Assembly: GCA_013151645.1 (NCBI GenBank)
Contig: JAADHU010000019.1
Span: forward strand, 83,445 to 147,444
DNA length: 64,000 nucleotides
Reading direction: 5' to 3'
Source of the DNA: Gammaproteobacteria bacterium
Lineage (GTDB): Bacteria > Pseudomonadota > Gammaproteobacteria > Steroidobacterales > Woeseiaceae
Position numbers and translations under genes: made by a program
The notes under the pieces: generated by a model
The model's input: the letters and a program-made list of their open reading frames with translations, nothing else
Databases searched by the model: none
What the model was told of the DNA's origin: nothing
In this document: piece after piece, positions 55,304 to 63,984 of the stretch
Layout of the letters: every line of letters begins with the position of its first letter
Position numbering within the stretch: position 1 is the stretch's first letter

Positions 55304-56182
55304 CTAGCCCCCGATCGGATGCCAGGTCGTCTTCGTCTCCTGAGTGTCTCGCACAAAATAAGGGCTCTGGGCGGAATCGTCCGTCCACCGGGTATCCACC
55401 CGGGAAATCACGCGCTTCATATTGTCGGCCGCTTCGATATGGATACTCTTCGCCACCCCAACCTCGCTATCGCAAAAAACGACCGCATTGACGTCCATGT
55501 GCGACGCGAATTGCGTGGTCAGCTCCTCACGAAACCCGGTCAGAATATTCACCACGCCCGCCGGCACATCGGACGCATGCAGCACTTCCGCAAAACTGAT
55601 GGCGCAAAGCGGCATCGATTCCGAGGCGAGCACGACACAGGTATTGCCGCCAACAATCGCCGGCGCGATGTTCGAAACCAAACCCAGCAAACCGCTATCG
55701 TCCGGTACCAGCATGGAGACAACGCCAGTCGGTTCCAGCACCGAAAAATTGAAATGCGATGAATTAACCGGGTTCACCGAGCTGAAAACCTGCTGGTATT
55801 TGTCAGCCCATCCGGCGTAGTAAATCAGGCGGTCGACCGTGGCATCGACCTCTTTCTTTGCTTTGCGTTTGCTAACGCCCTGCAACACCAGTTCAGCCAC
55901 AAACTGATCGTGACGCCCTTCCAGCATCTCGGCAATACGATACAGGATCTGGCCGCGAAGATAGGCTGTCGCCGCCGACCAGCCGGCAAAGGCGCCGCGG
56001 GCCGCAACCACCGCATTGCGAAAGTCCTTGCGGCTGCCTCGACAAATGTTGGCGATGACCGCACCTTTCGGGTCCTGCAGCAAAAAATACCGGCCGGACT
56101 CTGTTCTCGGAAACTTGCCACCGATATAAATCTTGTAGGTTTTTTCAACCGGTACCCGCGCGGATGCTTCTGCCATGCTCAT
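55304..56182 (-). CDS. Truncated, non-catalytic aldehyde dehydrogenase-like protein (ALDH16-type second domain)
   Basis: This 292-residue protein matches the N-terminal two thirds of an aldehyde dehydrogenase (YKIYIGGKFPRTESGR, GNTCVVLASESMPLCAISFAEVLHASDVPAGVVNILTG) but ends before the catalytic cysteine region. The lysine of the VVLKPSE NAD-binding motif is replaced (VVLASES). It is not a random truncation: its start overlaps the full enzyme's stop by four bases, and the reading frame is clean. In ALDH16 a complete ALDH domain is followed by a second one lacking catalytic residues; here the two would be separate chains. It probably forms a complex with the full enzyme. Confidence 0.75.
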   Translation of the reverse strand: MSMAEASARVPVEKTYKIYIGGKFPRTESGRYFLLQDPKGAVIANICRGSRKDFRNAVVAARGAFAGWSAATAYLRGQILYRIAEMLEGRHDQFVAELVLQGVSKRKAKKEVDATVDRLIYYAGWADKYQQVFSSVNPVNSSHFNFSVLEPTGVVSMLVPDDSGLLGLVSNIAPAIVGGNTCVVLASESMPLCAISFAEVLHASDVPAGVVNILTGFREELTTQFASHMDVNAVVFCDSEVGVAKSIHIEAADNMKRVISRVDTRWTDDSAQSPYFVRDTQETKTTWHPIGG

Positions 56183-57651
56183 ACCTCCACCTTCACGTAC
56201 GCGTCCAGCCCGTGCAGGCCGCCTTCACGACCAACACCACTTTCCTTGTAACCGCCAAATGGAGAGGTTGGATCGAATTTATTGAACGTATTGGCCCAGA
56301 TGACGCCGGCACGCATGGACTGCGTCATTTTGAAAATCTTTGCCCCTTTGTCTGTCCAAACGCCGCCGGACAGTCCGTAGGGTGTGTTGTTTGCCTTGGT
56401 CAGTCCCTCTTCGAGGGTACGGAAAGTCTGGATGGCGAGTACCGGGCCGAAAATCTCTTCCTGCACAATGCGATTCGACTGCGATACGCCGGTGAAAATA
56501 GTCGGCCGGCACCAGTAGCCGCTGCCAGGTACGTCGCAGGAACTCTGATACATCTCGGCGCCTTCGTCCTGACCAATTTTGAGATAGGACTGGATGGTCT
56601 CCAGTTGTTCTGCAGAATTGATCGCGCCGATATCGGTATTTTTGTCCATCGGATCGCCAATGATCAACGTCTCCATGCGCTCACGCAGTTTATCGATAAC
56701 CTCATCGGCCACCGATTCCTGCACCAGGAGGCGAGAACCAGCACAACAAACATGGCCCTGGTTAAAGAAAATACCGTTGATGATGCCCTCGACCGCCTGA
56801 TCGATGGCGGCGTCTTCGAAAATAACATTGGCCGCCTTGCCGCCCAGCTCCAGCGTGTACTTCTTGTTCGTTCCGGCCAGTGATTTTCGGATAATTCGAC
56901 CGACCGACGTCGATCCGGTAAAGGCGATCTTATCGACGTCGGGATGGTTGACCATGGTGGCACCCGTCGCGCCCGCGCCCGTAACAATGTTTACAACGCC
57001 TGGAGGCAGGCCTGCGTCCTGAATAAGCTCGGCCAGCTTCATGGCCGTCAACGGTGTGGTTTCGGCCGGTTTCAGCACGACGGTATTGCCACACGCCAGC
57101 GCTGGCGCAATTTTCCATGAGGCCATCAAGAGCGGAAAATTCCACGGTATGATCTGCGCCGCAACGCCGAGAGAGCGGGTGTCTCTGCCAGGAAAGGCAT
57201 AAGCAAGTTTGTCAGCCCAACCTGCGTAGTAAAAGAAGTGCGCCGCAGCCAGCGGAATATCGATATCGCGGGACTCGCGAATCGGCTTGCCGCCATCGAG
57301 CGTTTCAATGGTCGCGAATTCTCTTGCCCGTTCCTGCAGCATGCGTGCAATTCGAAATATGTACTTACCGCGTTCGCTGGCTTTCATTTTCGACCATGGG
57401 CCGTTGTAAGCCTTGCGTGCGGCTTTGACCGCACGGTCGATATCGGCCTCGTTGGCCAGTGCGACCGAACTCAGTGTTTTTTCATTGGCTGGATTGATGG
57501 TCTCGAAGTAGCGACCCTCTTCCGGCGCCACAAATTCACCGCCGATAAAAAGGTCGTACTTCTCGTCGATTCGGATGTGATCCGTACTTTCAGGTGCCGG
57601 GGCATACTGCCAGCCGTCATTGAAAGCGAGTTTGTTTGCCTGACTCTCCAC
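56179..57651 (-). CDS. Aldehyde dehydrogenase (likely acetaldehyde from deoxyribose breakdown)
   Basis: This 490-residue ALDH is complete: the NAD site IIPWNFPLLMASWKIAPALACGN and VVLKPAETTPLTA, FTGSTSVGRII, the catalytic Glu in LELGGKAANVIFEDA and the catalytic Cys in FNQGHVCCAGSRLLVQES (about 293-310). Its place between deoC and the truncated ALDH suggests that it oxidises acetaldehyde released by DeoC to acetate. That assignment rests on gene context. It lies 12 bases after deoC. Confidence 0.92.
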   Translation of the reverse strand: MESQANKLAFNDGWQYAPAPESTDHIRIDEKYDLFIGGEFVAPEEGRYFETINPANEKTLSSVALANEADIDRAVKAARKAYNGPWSKMKASERGKYIFRIARMLQERAREFATIETLDGGKPIRESRDIDIPLAAAHFFYYAGWADKLAYAFPGRDTRSLGVAAQIIPWNFPLLMASWKIAPALACGNTVVLKPAETTPLTAMKLAELIQDAGLPPGVVNIVTGAGATGATMVNHPDVDKIAFTGSTSVGRIIRKSLAGTNKKYTLELGGKAANVIFEDAAIDQAVEGIINGIFFNQGHVCCAGSRLLVQESVADEVIDKLRERMETLIIGDPMDKNTDIGAINSAEQLETIQSYLKIGQDEGAEMYQSSCDVPGSGYWCRPTIFTGVSQSNRIVQEEIFGPVLAIQTFRTLEEGLTKANNTPYGLSGGVWTDKGAKIFKMTQSMRAGVIWANTFNKFDPTSPFGGYKESGVGREGGLHGLDAYVKVEV

Positions 57652-57663
57652 CTTGGTCTCCGG

Positions 57664-58590
57664 CTAGTCTTTCGAAAAGTAATCGGCGGACTGGTAGACA
57701 CCGGTCGCCTGTTTTTGCAATTGCATCAGTACGTCGTTGGCGAGCGAACTCGCACCAAAACGGAACCACTCGGGCGTCATCCATGCATTGCCCAGCGTTT
57801 CGCGCAACATCACCAGGTAGTGCACCGCGAGCTTCGCCGCTGATATGCCGCCGGCCGGTTTCATGCCAACCATACGGCCGGTCTCCTGATAGAAATCTTT
57901 AATCGCCTTGAGCATTACGAAGGTCACCGGCATGGTCGCCGCCGGCTGAATTTTCCCCGTCGACGTCTTTATAAAATCCGCGCCGGCGTGCATCGCCAGC
58001 ACACTGGCACGGCGAACATGATCCAGCGTACCCAGTTCACCGGTTTCCAGAATCACCTTGAGATGCGCATCGCCGCAGGCTTCCTTTACGGCCGCGATTT
58101 CATCGAAGACGAAATGGTAATCGCCCTGCAGAAATGCGCCACGGGAAATCACCATGTCGATTTCATCGGCACCCTCTTCAACCGCCGTACGCGTTTCCTC
58201 GAGCTTGATCTTCCGCGATGACATGCCGCTGGGGAAAGCCGTCGCAACCGAGGCGACGTTAATACCCCGATCGCCCAGCGCTGCACGCGCAATCCCGACC
58301 ATCGTAGGGTAGACGCATACGGCGGCTACGTGTGGCAGGTCTGGCAGTGAGTCGTGCAGATGAATGGCCTTTTGACAGAGCTGACGAACTTTTCCCGGCG
58401 TGTCCTGGCCCTCAAGCGTCGTCAGATCAATCATGCTCAGGACCGTTTTCAATGCCTCGATCTTCGACTCTTTTTTTATGCTGCGAGTCTGAAATCGCGC
58501 CACGCGTTCATTGACACCGACTTCGTCGACCGGCGTGATCCGCTTTAAGTCGGGCAGCGCGGATGCGATCGGCAAGGCAATTACACTCAT
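57664..58590 (-). CDS. deoC: Deoxyribose-phosphate aldolase
   Basis: DeoC cleaves 2-deoxyribose-5-phosphate to acetaldehyde and glyceraldehyde-3-phosphate through a Schiff base. The 308-residue protein has LKVILETGELG and ADFIKTSTGKIQP with the Schiff-base Lys, then GMKPAGGIS with the second active-site Lys. It is about 50 residues longer than E. coli DeoC at the N-terminus, typical of the ALDH-linked group. It lies seven bases after deoD. No deoB (phosphopentomutase) or deoA is in the window. Confidence 0.95.
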   Translation of the reverse strand: MSVIALPIASALPDLKRITPVDEVGVNERVARFQTRSIKKESKIEALKTVLSMIDLTTLEGQDTPGKVRQLCQKAIHLHDSLPDLPHVAAVCVYPTMVGIARAALGDRGINVASVATAFPSGMSSRKIKLEETRTAVEEGADEIDMVISRGAFLQGDYHFVFDEIAAVKEACGDAHLKVILETGELGTLDHVRRASVLAMHAGADFIKTSTGKIQPAATMPVTFVMLKAIKDFYQETGRMVGMKPAGGISAAKLAVHYLVMLRETLGNAWMTPEWFRFGASSLANDVLMQLQKQATGVYQSADYFSKD

Positions 58591-58597
58591 TGTCCCA

Positions 58598-59311
58598 TCA
58601 CCCGCTCATGTGCGCTGTTTCAAGCGCGACCAGAATCATTTCGTCGAACGTCGTTTGCCGGTCTTCCACTGACAACGCCTCGCCGTTGACGATGTCATCG
58701 CTCACCGTACAAATCGCCAGCGCCTCAATTTTGTGCTCGGCCGCAATCGGGTAAATACCGGCGGCTTCCATTTCCACGCCCAGGATATTGTAACGAGCCA
58801 TCACTTCGAACATCTCGGGTCGCGGTGTGTAGAAAAGATCTGCCGAAAAAATATTGCCCACATGATAGCGCACGTCATTTTCTTCAGCAGCCTTCACCGC
58901 ATCGCGCACCAGGGAGAATGTCGCCAGCGCCGCGAAGTCGAATCCGCCGAAACGCATCCTGTTCACACCCGAATCGGTACTCGCACCCATGGCGATCAGA
59001 ACGTCGCGAAGCTTCACATCGGGGTGAGTTGTGCCGCAACTGCCCACGCGAATCAGCCGTTTTACGTTGTAATCTCTTACCAGTTCGTGGCAATAAATGG
59101 ATACTGACGGAATCCCCATGCCGTGGGCCATCACGGAGATCGGCTTGCCTTTGTAGTCGCCGGTAAAACCCCACATATTGCGCACGTCGGTCACCCGCCG
59201 CGGATTGTCGAAATATTTCTCTGCGATGTACTGCGCGCGTAGTGGGTCTCCGGGCATCAGCACTGTCTCGGCGAAGTCTCCCGGCGCCGCGTTCATGTGT
59301 TTTGTTGCCAT
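58598..59311 (-). CDS. deoD: Purine nucleoside phosphorylase, DeoD type
   Basis: DeoD splits purine (deoxy)nucleosides with phosphate into free base and (deoxy)ribose-1-phosphate. The 237-residue protein has [54 protein letters not shown] and [10 protein letters not shown], with the catalytic Asp. It is the first gene of deoD-deoC-ALDH-ALDH-like. Bases released would feed the phosphoribosyltransferases or the guaD-xdh pathway encoded upstream in the window. Confidence 0.95.
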   Translation of the reverse strand: MATKHMNAAPGDFAETVLMPGDPLRAQYIAEKYFDNPRRVTDVRNMWGFTGDYKGKPISVMAHGMGIPSVSIYCHELVRDYNVKRLIRVGSCGTTHPDVKLRDVLIAMGASTDSGVNRMRFGGFDFAALATFSLVRDAVKAAEENDVRYHVGNIFSADLFYTPRPEMFEVMARYNILGVEMEAAGIYPIAAEHKIEALAICTVSDDIVNGEALSVEDRQTTFDEMILVALETAHMSG

Positions 59312-59361
59312 AACTAATCTTTAAAATAACCTGCATTCAAATTGAGTGGCGGCCGGCTAGT

Positions 59362-60171
59362 CTACCATCTGGACACCGAGGACATACCGCCGTCGACGAC
59401 CAGATTGCTACCGCTTATCCAGCGCGCGGCCGGGCTCAACAGGAAAAGAACCGCATCGGCGACATCGCTGATTTCACCCAGTCTCCCAAGCGGCACCTTG
59501 CCGAGCCAGCGTCCCACGCCGGCCGGCCAGTCTTTGTCCAGGCCTTGCCGATCAATAAGCCCGGGTGACACGCTATTGAAGCGGATCCCGGCGAACCCGT
59601 ATTCCAGCGCGCAGGTGCGAGTAAACATGATCAACCCGGTCTTGCTGGTCGAGTAGTGACTATGACCCACCGCAGGGTCCAACCCCTCTATTGACGCAAT
59701 ATTGACCATCGCCCCTGCGATCCGCTGCTGCTGCATCGCCTTTGCCGCCGCCTGCGTCACACCGAACGCCCCGTCCAGGTTCGCCGTCATGACGTTCTGC
59801 CAATCCTCGACGGTCATTTCCCCAAGTGCCTGCACTGGCTGCACGGCCGCATTGTTGACGACGCAATCGACGGCCGAGCCGCTATTGCTGATCGCCGCAA
59901 AAAGATGCTCGGCGCCATTCGATTCCCGCAAATTCGCCTGAACCGCAATAGCCTCACCGCCCACTTCTGCAATCGCAGCAACCGTTTCCTCGGCGCCGGC
60001 GGTGTCTGAAAAATAGTGCACCACTATTTTCGCGCCCGCTTCCGCCAGACGTAGCGCGATACCGCGGCCGATATTTCCACTCGCACCCGTCACCAGGGCT
60101 CGTGAGCCGCGCAAACTCAGCAACTCACCAAACTGTGGTCTGCCACTACCGATGTCCATACCCTGCCCCAT
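59362..60171 (-). CDS. Short-chain dehydrogenase/reductase (SDR)
   Basis: This 269-residue classical SDR has the cofactor loop VTGASGNIGRGIALRLAEAG (about 27-46), VNNAAVQP, and active-site VNIASIEG with HYSTSKTGLIMFTR (Y-x-x-x-K). VVHYFSD after the first strand suggests NADP or a variable preference. The ending WISGSNLVVDGGMS is typical of sugar, 3-oxoacyl or glucose dehydrogenase-like SDRs; substrate unknown. GAGAAG six bases upstream supports ATG 60171. It diverges from the cupin gene. Confidence 0.9.
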   Translation of the reverse strand: MGQGMDIGSGRPQFGELLSLRGSRALVTGASGNIGRGIALRLAEAGAKIVVHYFSDTAGAEETVAAIAEVGGEAIAVQANLRESNGAEHLFAAISNSGSAVDCVVNNAAVQPVQALGEMTVEDWQNVMTANLDGAFGVTQAAAKAMQQQRIAGAMVNIASIEGLDPAVGHSHYSTSKTGLIMFTRTCALEYGFAGIRFNSVSPGLIDRQGLDKDWPAGVGRWLGKVPLGRLGEISDVADAVLFLLSPAARWISGSNLVVDGGMSSVSRW

Positions 60172-60230
60172 TGCTTCTCAGTCTGAGCGCATTCAATATA
60201 TTGCGACGATTTAGACATGCGGAAACGACA

Positions 60231-60593
60231 ATGGCAAATCCCCCCCTCCTTCGTGGCAAAATCGATGCGGTATTGACTGCCGAACGCTGCTTTATCCGCG
60301 AACGACTGAATGACCGCTCAGTCGCCGATGTCTCCGTTGCCGAAACGCGGGTCGAGCCCGGCATTACTACGCAACTGCACCGCCTTACCGTCAGAGAGTG
60401 GTATCTCATTTCCAGCGGTGAGGGTCTGATGGAAGTTGGCGATGAAGCTCCGTTTGCCGTTAGCGCAGGCGACGTGGTCGTTATTCCGGCGAATGCACCG
60501 CAGCGCATCACCAATACGGGCCGCGACAGCCTCGTATTTGATTGTGTATGTTTGCCACGGTTTACCGTTGAGTGCTACGAATCGCTTGAGTAG
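60231..60593 (+). CDS. Single-domain cupin protein
   Basis: The 120-residue product has a cupin barrel: ETRVEPGITTQLHRLTVREWYLISSGEG (motif 1 with one His, Glu altered) and GDVVVIPANAPQRITNTG (motif 2). One usual metal His in the second motif is replaced (PQRIT), so metal binding is weak or altered. It may bind a sugar or small ligand, like mannose-6-phosphate isomerase-type cupins. ATG 60231 is preferred; the open frame upstream overlaps the divergent SDR gene. Confidence 0.85.
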   Translation: MANPPLLRGKIDAVLTAERCFIRERLNDRSVADVSVAETRVEPGITTQLHRLTVREWYLISSGEGLMEVGDEAPFAVSAGDVVVIPANAPQRITNTGRDSLVFDCVCLPRFTVECYESLE

Positions 60594-60620
60594 GTGGCGC
60601 GTCATGGACGTTGGTACGAC

Positions 60621-60734
60621 GGACTCGTGTGGAGAGGTCGATTCCTGAGACCCGCTGCAAGTACATCCCTGTAAGCTCGGGCCCCGCATCCCTGCGGGGC
60701 ACGGTCTCAGGAATCGACCTCTCCACACGAGTCC
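60621..60734. repeat. 114-bp element with perfect 32-bp inverted ends and two inner hairpins
   Basis: The 32 bases at 60621-60652 are exactly complementary to 60703-60734. Between them are TACA-TCCC-TGTA (60662-60673) and GCCCCGCA-TCCC-TGCGGGGC (60681-60700). On the minus strand both loops read GGGA, a GNRA-type tetraloop. The element lies between the convergent cupin and lipoprotein-hydrolase genes. It could terminate transcription both ways, be a mobile palindrome, or be a structured RNA. No coding capacity. Confidence 0.75.
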
Positions 60735-60788
60735 TTGATCGTGGTACGCAATGTCGTCGGTGGAGTGAAAGTCTGGTTTTGTGGGGAC

Positions 60789-61706
60789 TTACAGATGCGT
60801 GCTTAGAAAATCCACGGTCGCGTCCACGGCTTCTTTGCTGAGTGCCGGTTTGTCGTTGAACAGGCCCAGACCGTGTCCGGCACCGACAACGACGTGTCGC
60901 ACCACTTCCGTACTGGCGGTCGCCGCCGCGATCACAGCCTCGGGAATTCGGGGCGGCACTACGTCATCGAGATCGCCGTAAAGTACGAATAGCGTGCCTT
61001 TGAAATGACTGATGGAATCCAGCGGATTGCTTTCTTCAAGATCCTTGAACCACTGGGCACCCAACTGCTGATCTTGTCCCCATTGCGTTGTGAATGGCAC
61101 AGAACCCTGCGCATCGGCAACGTCTTTTAGTTGCCGATAGGCCTCCGAACCACCCAGGAAATCGACCTCATTATCCGCTCCATTGGCACCCGCCGGTGCC
61201 CAGGTCGCAATCGTTTTGTAACCCGGGTCCCGGGACGAGAGCATCAGGACCAGTCGGCCTCCCATGCTGAAGCCGAACAGCCCCACTCTGTCACCGTCGA
61301 CTTGCGATTGTGTCAATGCGAAGTCACGCGATGCCTGAATATCCGCAAGCATGTTACTCAGGTTATTTTTCGTAAACGGCTCTGTGCTTTCCCCGCAACC
61401 GGGAAAGTCCATCCTGATCGATGCCACGCCTCTGGCCGCCAGCCCTTCGGCAACGCTCGTAAATCCGCCTGCCTCGTTTCTTGTACCGCCATGCCCGTGC
61501 GCCATCACGACCAATGGAAACGAATCCCCTTTTTTTCCGATTGGGTGCACGTAGGTCACCGGCACCGGGACACCCCGGGAAGAAACGGTGGTTTCGATCG
61601 ACTGGTATTCAAAATCAGCGGCAGGCGACTGCTCGGATTTCGAACACGCCGCGAGGAACGAGATCGCCATAAATGCCGCAAAGGCATAGTTGATTCGATA
61701 TTTCAT
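60789..61706 (-). CDS. Alpha/beta-hydrolase lipoprotein
   Basis: The 305-residue product has a lipoprotein signal (FAAFMAISFLAAC) and an alpha/beta-hydrolase domain: oxyanion-region AHGHGGTRNEAGG, nucleophile elbow FGFSMGGRLV, acid in YGDLDDVVPP and His in GAGHGLGLF. The dienelactone hydrolase or esterase-like fold points to hydrolysis of an ester or amide in the cell envelope. ATG 61706 gives a compact signal; ATGs at 61712 and 61730 add two or eight residues. Confidence 0.88.
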   Translation of the reverse strand: MKYRINYAFAAFMAISFLAACSKSEQSPAADFEYQSIETTVSSRGVPVPVTYVHPIGKKGDSFPLVVMAHGHGGTRNEAGGFTSVAEGLAARGVASIRMDFPGCGESTEPFTKNNLSNMLADIQASRDFALTQSQVDGDRVGLFGFSMGGRLVLMLSSRDPGYKTIATWAPAGANGADNEVDFLGGSEAYRQLKDVADAQGSVPFTTQWGQDQQLGAQWFKDLEESNPLDSISHFKGTLFVLYGDLDDVVPPRIPEAVIAAATASTEVVRHVVVGAGHGLGLFNDKPALSKEAVDATVDFLSTHL

Positions 61707-61763
61707 GTCCATGTGTTTACGACCATGCAAGCAGTACTACTGTAAGCAACTGCAGCCGTTTTC

Positions 61764-62675
61764 CTATTGTTTCTCAATCTCAATCGTCCAGCCCTCACCG
61801 GATTCGATGTTGAACGTATGTGCAAAATTCCCCTGGTTGATCGCGATACTCAATTCGCCACTCGAGTTGATAAATAACAGGTTCTCGCCCAACGGCACAT
61901 CACCAAAAGATTTTGCGTACGGCATGCTGCCCTGCCAGACGATTTTGCCGTTGTTTCTGATGATGACGTCATAGACCTCTCCGAAGGCCGGCGTAATCTC
62001 CTCGAAAAGGTGACGGTTGATGTTAAACGAAATATTGCCCAATCGTCCGGTTCCTCCGGTCACATTGCCGTACAGCACGCCGTACTCGAATCGACCGACA
62101 GACGATTCAAGCATAATGACCTTTGGCTCCAACAACGGACCCACACCCGCAAACGAAATCACGCCCGCCGCCAGTCTTGCGCCGGTATAGGAGTAGACAT
62201 CCCGACCGTGAAACGTGTGCGACCAGTCGCTGCCCGGGATTCTGTTGATCTTCTCGTCGATCTCCCGTACGGCGTCGATTCCGTAGGACGCGGCCGGTCC
62301 CGACAGTGAGCCGTTGTCGGGGCTGACGAAATACAGATCGTTTTTCGTTTTCAGCACCACGGATTTTCTCGAGGTGCCAACACCGGGATCAACGACCGAC
62401 ACGAACACGGTGCCGGCAGGCCACGTTTGCGCGTTGTACGCCAGGCTGGCACTTGCAGAAACAATGTCGTACATGGGAATCAAGGGCCGGACGTTAAAGA
62501 TTTCCAGCTCCTTGCTAACGCTGTAGGCGACACCGGTCATGACGAGTCCGGGAAAGTCTGCCTGAATCACCAATGCGTTCTTATCGGTGTTCTTGCCCGC
62601 GCCATACGCGGTGTCGCCCGTGGCAAAAATGGCAATCAGGATCGCTGTTACTGCAATGGGGGTGAAGTATTTCAT
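61764..62675 (-). CDS. Exported SAM hydrolase/hydroxide adenosyltransferase family protein (DUF62)
   Basis: DUF62 enzymes hydrolyse S-adenosylmethionine to adenosine and methionine. The 303-residue protein has a signal peptide (ITAVTAIL-type, ending TAYGAGKN), then VSVVDPGVGT, VSPDNGSLSG, FHGRDVYSYTGA and the C-terminal SSGELSIAINQGNFA, all conserved in the family. Most members are cytoplasmic; this one appears to be exported to the periplasm. It lies 200 bases from a divergent purine nucleoside permease gene, a suggestive pairing. Some members make 5-halo- or hydroxy-adenosyl products; by eye I cannot exclude that. Confidence 0.85.
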   Translation of the reverse strand: MKYFTPIAVTAILIAIFATGDTAYGAGKNTDKNALVIQADFPGLVMTGVAYSVSKELEIFNVRPLIPMYDIVSASASLAYNAQTWPAGTVFVSVVDPGVGTSRKSVVLKTKNDLYFVSPDNGSLSGPAASYGIDAVREIDEKINRIPGSDWSHTFHGRDVYSYTGARLAAGVISFAGVGPLLEPKVIMLESSVGRFEYGVLYGNVTGGTGRLGNISFNINRHLFEEITPAFGEVYDVIIRNNGKIVWQGSMPYAKSFGDVPLGENLLFINSSGELSIAINQGNFAHTFNIESGEGWTIEIEKQ

Positions 62676-62874
62676 AGCCGCTTAGGTGCTCCATCAGGGA
62701 CAGGTCTGCCAGCATGGTAGCAAAATCAGGGACCGTGTCATGAAACGGCTGATCTACTGTGAAGAAGGCCGGGCATTTCGGTCACAAGAATCGAATGCGG
62801 AATGGATCGGAGGCTCCTTGGGTTAAGATGGCTTGTCGATCTGCGCTGCGGTCATGATGGGGGGAATAACAACG

Positions 62875-63969
62875 ATGGGAAATACCGGTGATTATCGTTC
62901 TTGCAGGCGAAACAGGCTCACAACGTGTTGGCTGGCAATGGCCTTGCTGGTATTCGTGCCCCCCGTCCTGGCCAACCCGGCCCGCCAACCGATTAAAGTT
63001 ATTGTTGCCGCGATGTATGAAAATGGAGAGGTGCGGGGCGATGCGCCCGGAGAAATCCAGTTCTGGGTCGAACGATTGCATCTGGACCGACAGCTACCGT
63101 TTCCAATGGGAGAGAGCGATCTTTACCTGAACGATACGGGCGTCATGGCCGTCGTTCTGGGCGGCGGCATTCCCAATGCGACGGCCTCCATCATGGCGCT
63201 GGGCCTTGATCCTCGCTTCGATCTGAGCAAAACTTATTGGCTGATCGCCGGCGTCGCGGGAGGCGATCCGGCCGACATGTCTCTGGGCTCGGCGGCCTGG
63301 GCCCGGCATGTGGTGGACGGTGATTTGTTGTATGAAATCGACGCACGCGAGATTCCCGAGCACTGGCCGTACGGCCTTATCCCGCTCGGCGCGAAAGAAC
63401 CCGCCGAACGTCCCGAGGACATTTACACCGGTTGGACGCTCGACACGATTTCCTTCAGCCTGAACAGTGCCCTCGTCGACTGGGCCTATTCGATCACACG
63501 CGACCTCAAGTTGCCGGATTCAGCGGGCATCGCGACACATCGGAAGCTGTATGAAGGCTATCCGCTGGCACAGCAAGCGCCCTTTGTTACGCTCGGGGAT
63601 ACGCTGAGTTCAAGCACCTATTGGCACGGCAAGTTACTCAACCGCTGGGCCAATGACTGGCTCAAGCTTTATGCGGGTGAAGACGCCAACTTCATGACGG
63701 CCAACATGGAAGACAGCGGCACGATGACGGCCCTGTACCGGCTCGCTCGAACAAACCTCGTTGATACGGATCGCGTGCTGATTCTGCGTACTGCGAGCAA
63801 CTACACACTTCCTCCGCCCGGCAAGACAGCGGCATGGAGTCGCACCGTGCCGTATCCCGACAACGGTGTGCCGGCACTGGAATCGGCTTTCCTGGTCGGC
63901 AATACTGTGGTGCAGGCGTTGCTGGCAGGCTGGTCTCGTTATGAGACTGAGTCGCCGGGGGTGGATTAG
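62875..63969 (+). CDS. Purine nucleoside permease (NUP family)
   Basis: This 364-residue protein has an N-terminal signal-like segment (LTTCWLAMALLVFVPPVLANPARQ) and the NUP fold: LPFPMGESDLYLNDTGVMAVVLGGGI, YWLIAGVAGGDPADMSLGSAAWARHVVDGDLLYEID and FMTANMEDSGTMTALYRLARTNLVD. In fungi NUP proteins transport purine nucleosides and thymidine; the fold also resembles nucleoside phosphorylase-like proteins, so bacterial members may instead bind or cleave nucleosides in the periplasm. ATG 62875 has a GGGGGGAA upstream; in-frame ATGs at 62833 and 62854 are alternatives. Confidence 0.85.
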   Translation: MGNTGDYRSCRRNRLTTCWLAMALLVFVPPVLANPARQPIKVIVAAMYENGEVRGDAPGEIQFWVERLHLDRQLPFPMGESDLYLNDTGVMAVVLGGGIPNATASIMALGLDPRFDLSKTYWLIAGVAGGDPADMSLGSAAWARHVVDGDLLYEIDAREIPEHWPYGLIPLGAKEPAERPEDIYTGWTLDTISFSLNSALVDWAYSITRDLKLPDSAGIATHRKLYEGYPLAQQAPFVTLGDTLSSSTYWHGKLLNRWANDWLKLYAGEDANFMTANMEDSGTMTALYRLARTNLVDTDRVLILRTASNYTLPPPGKTAAWSRTVPYPDNGVPALESAFLVGNTVVQALLAGWSRYETESPGVD

Positions 63970-63984
63970 TGTTGATCCATTGGG

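Noticed and set aside
55304..56182. Simple truncated ALDH pseudogene
   Set aside because: The start overlap with the upstream gene, an intact clean frame and changed cofactor residues fit a retained non-catalytic partner better than decay.
60621..60734. Possible integron attC site
   Set aside because: attC arms are imperfect and carry R/L core boxes; these arms are perfect over 32 bases, and no integrase gene or cassette series is visible.
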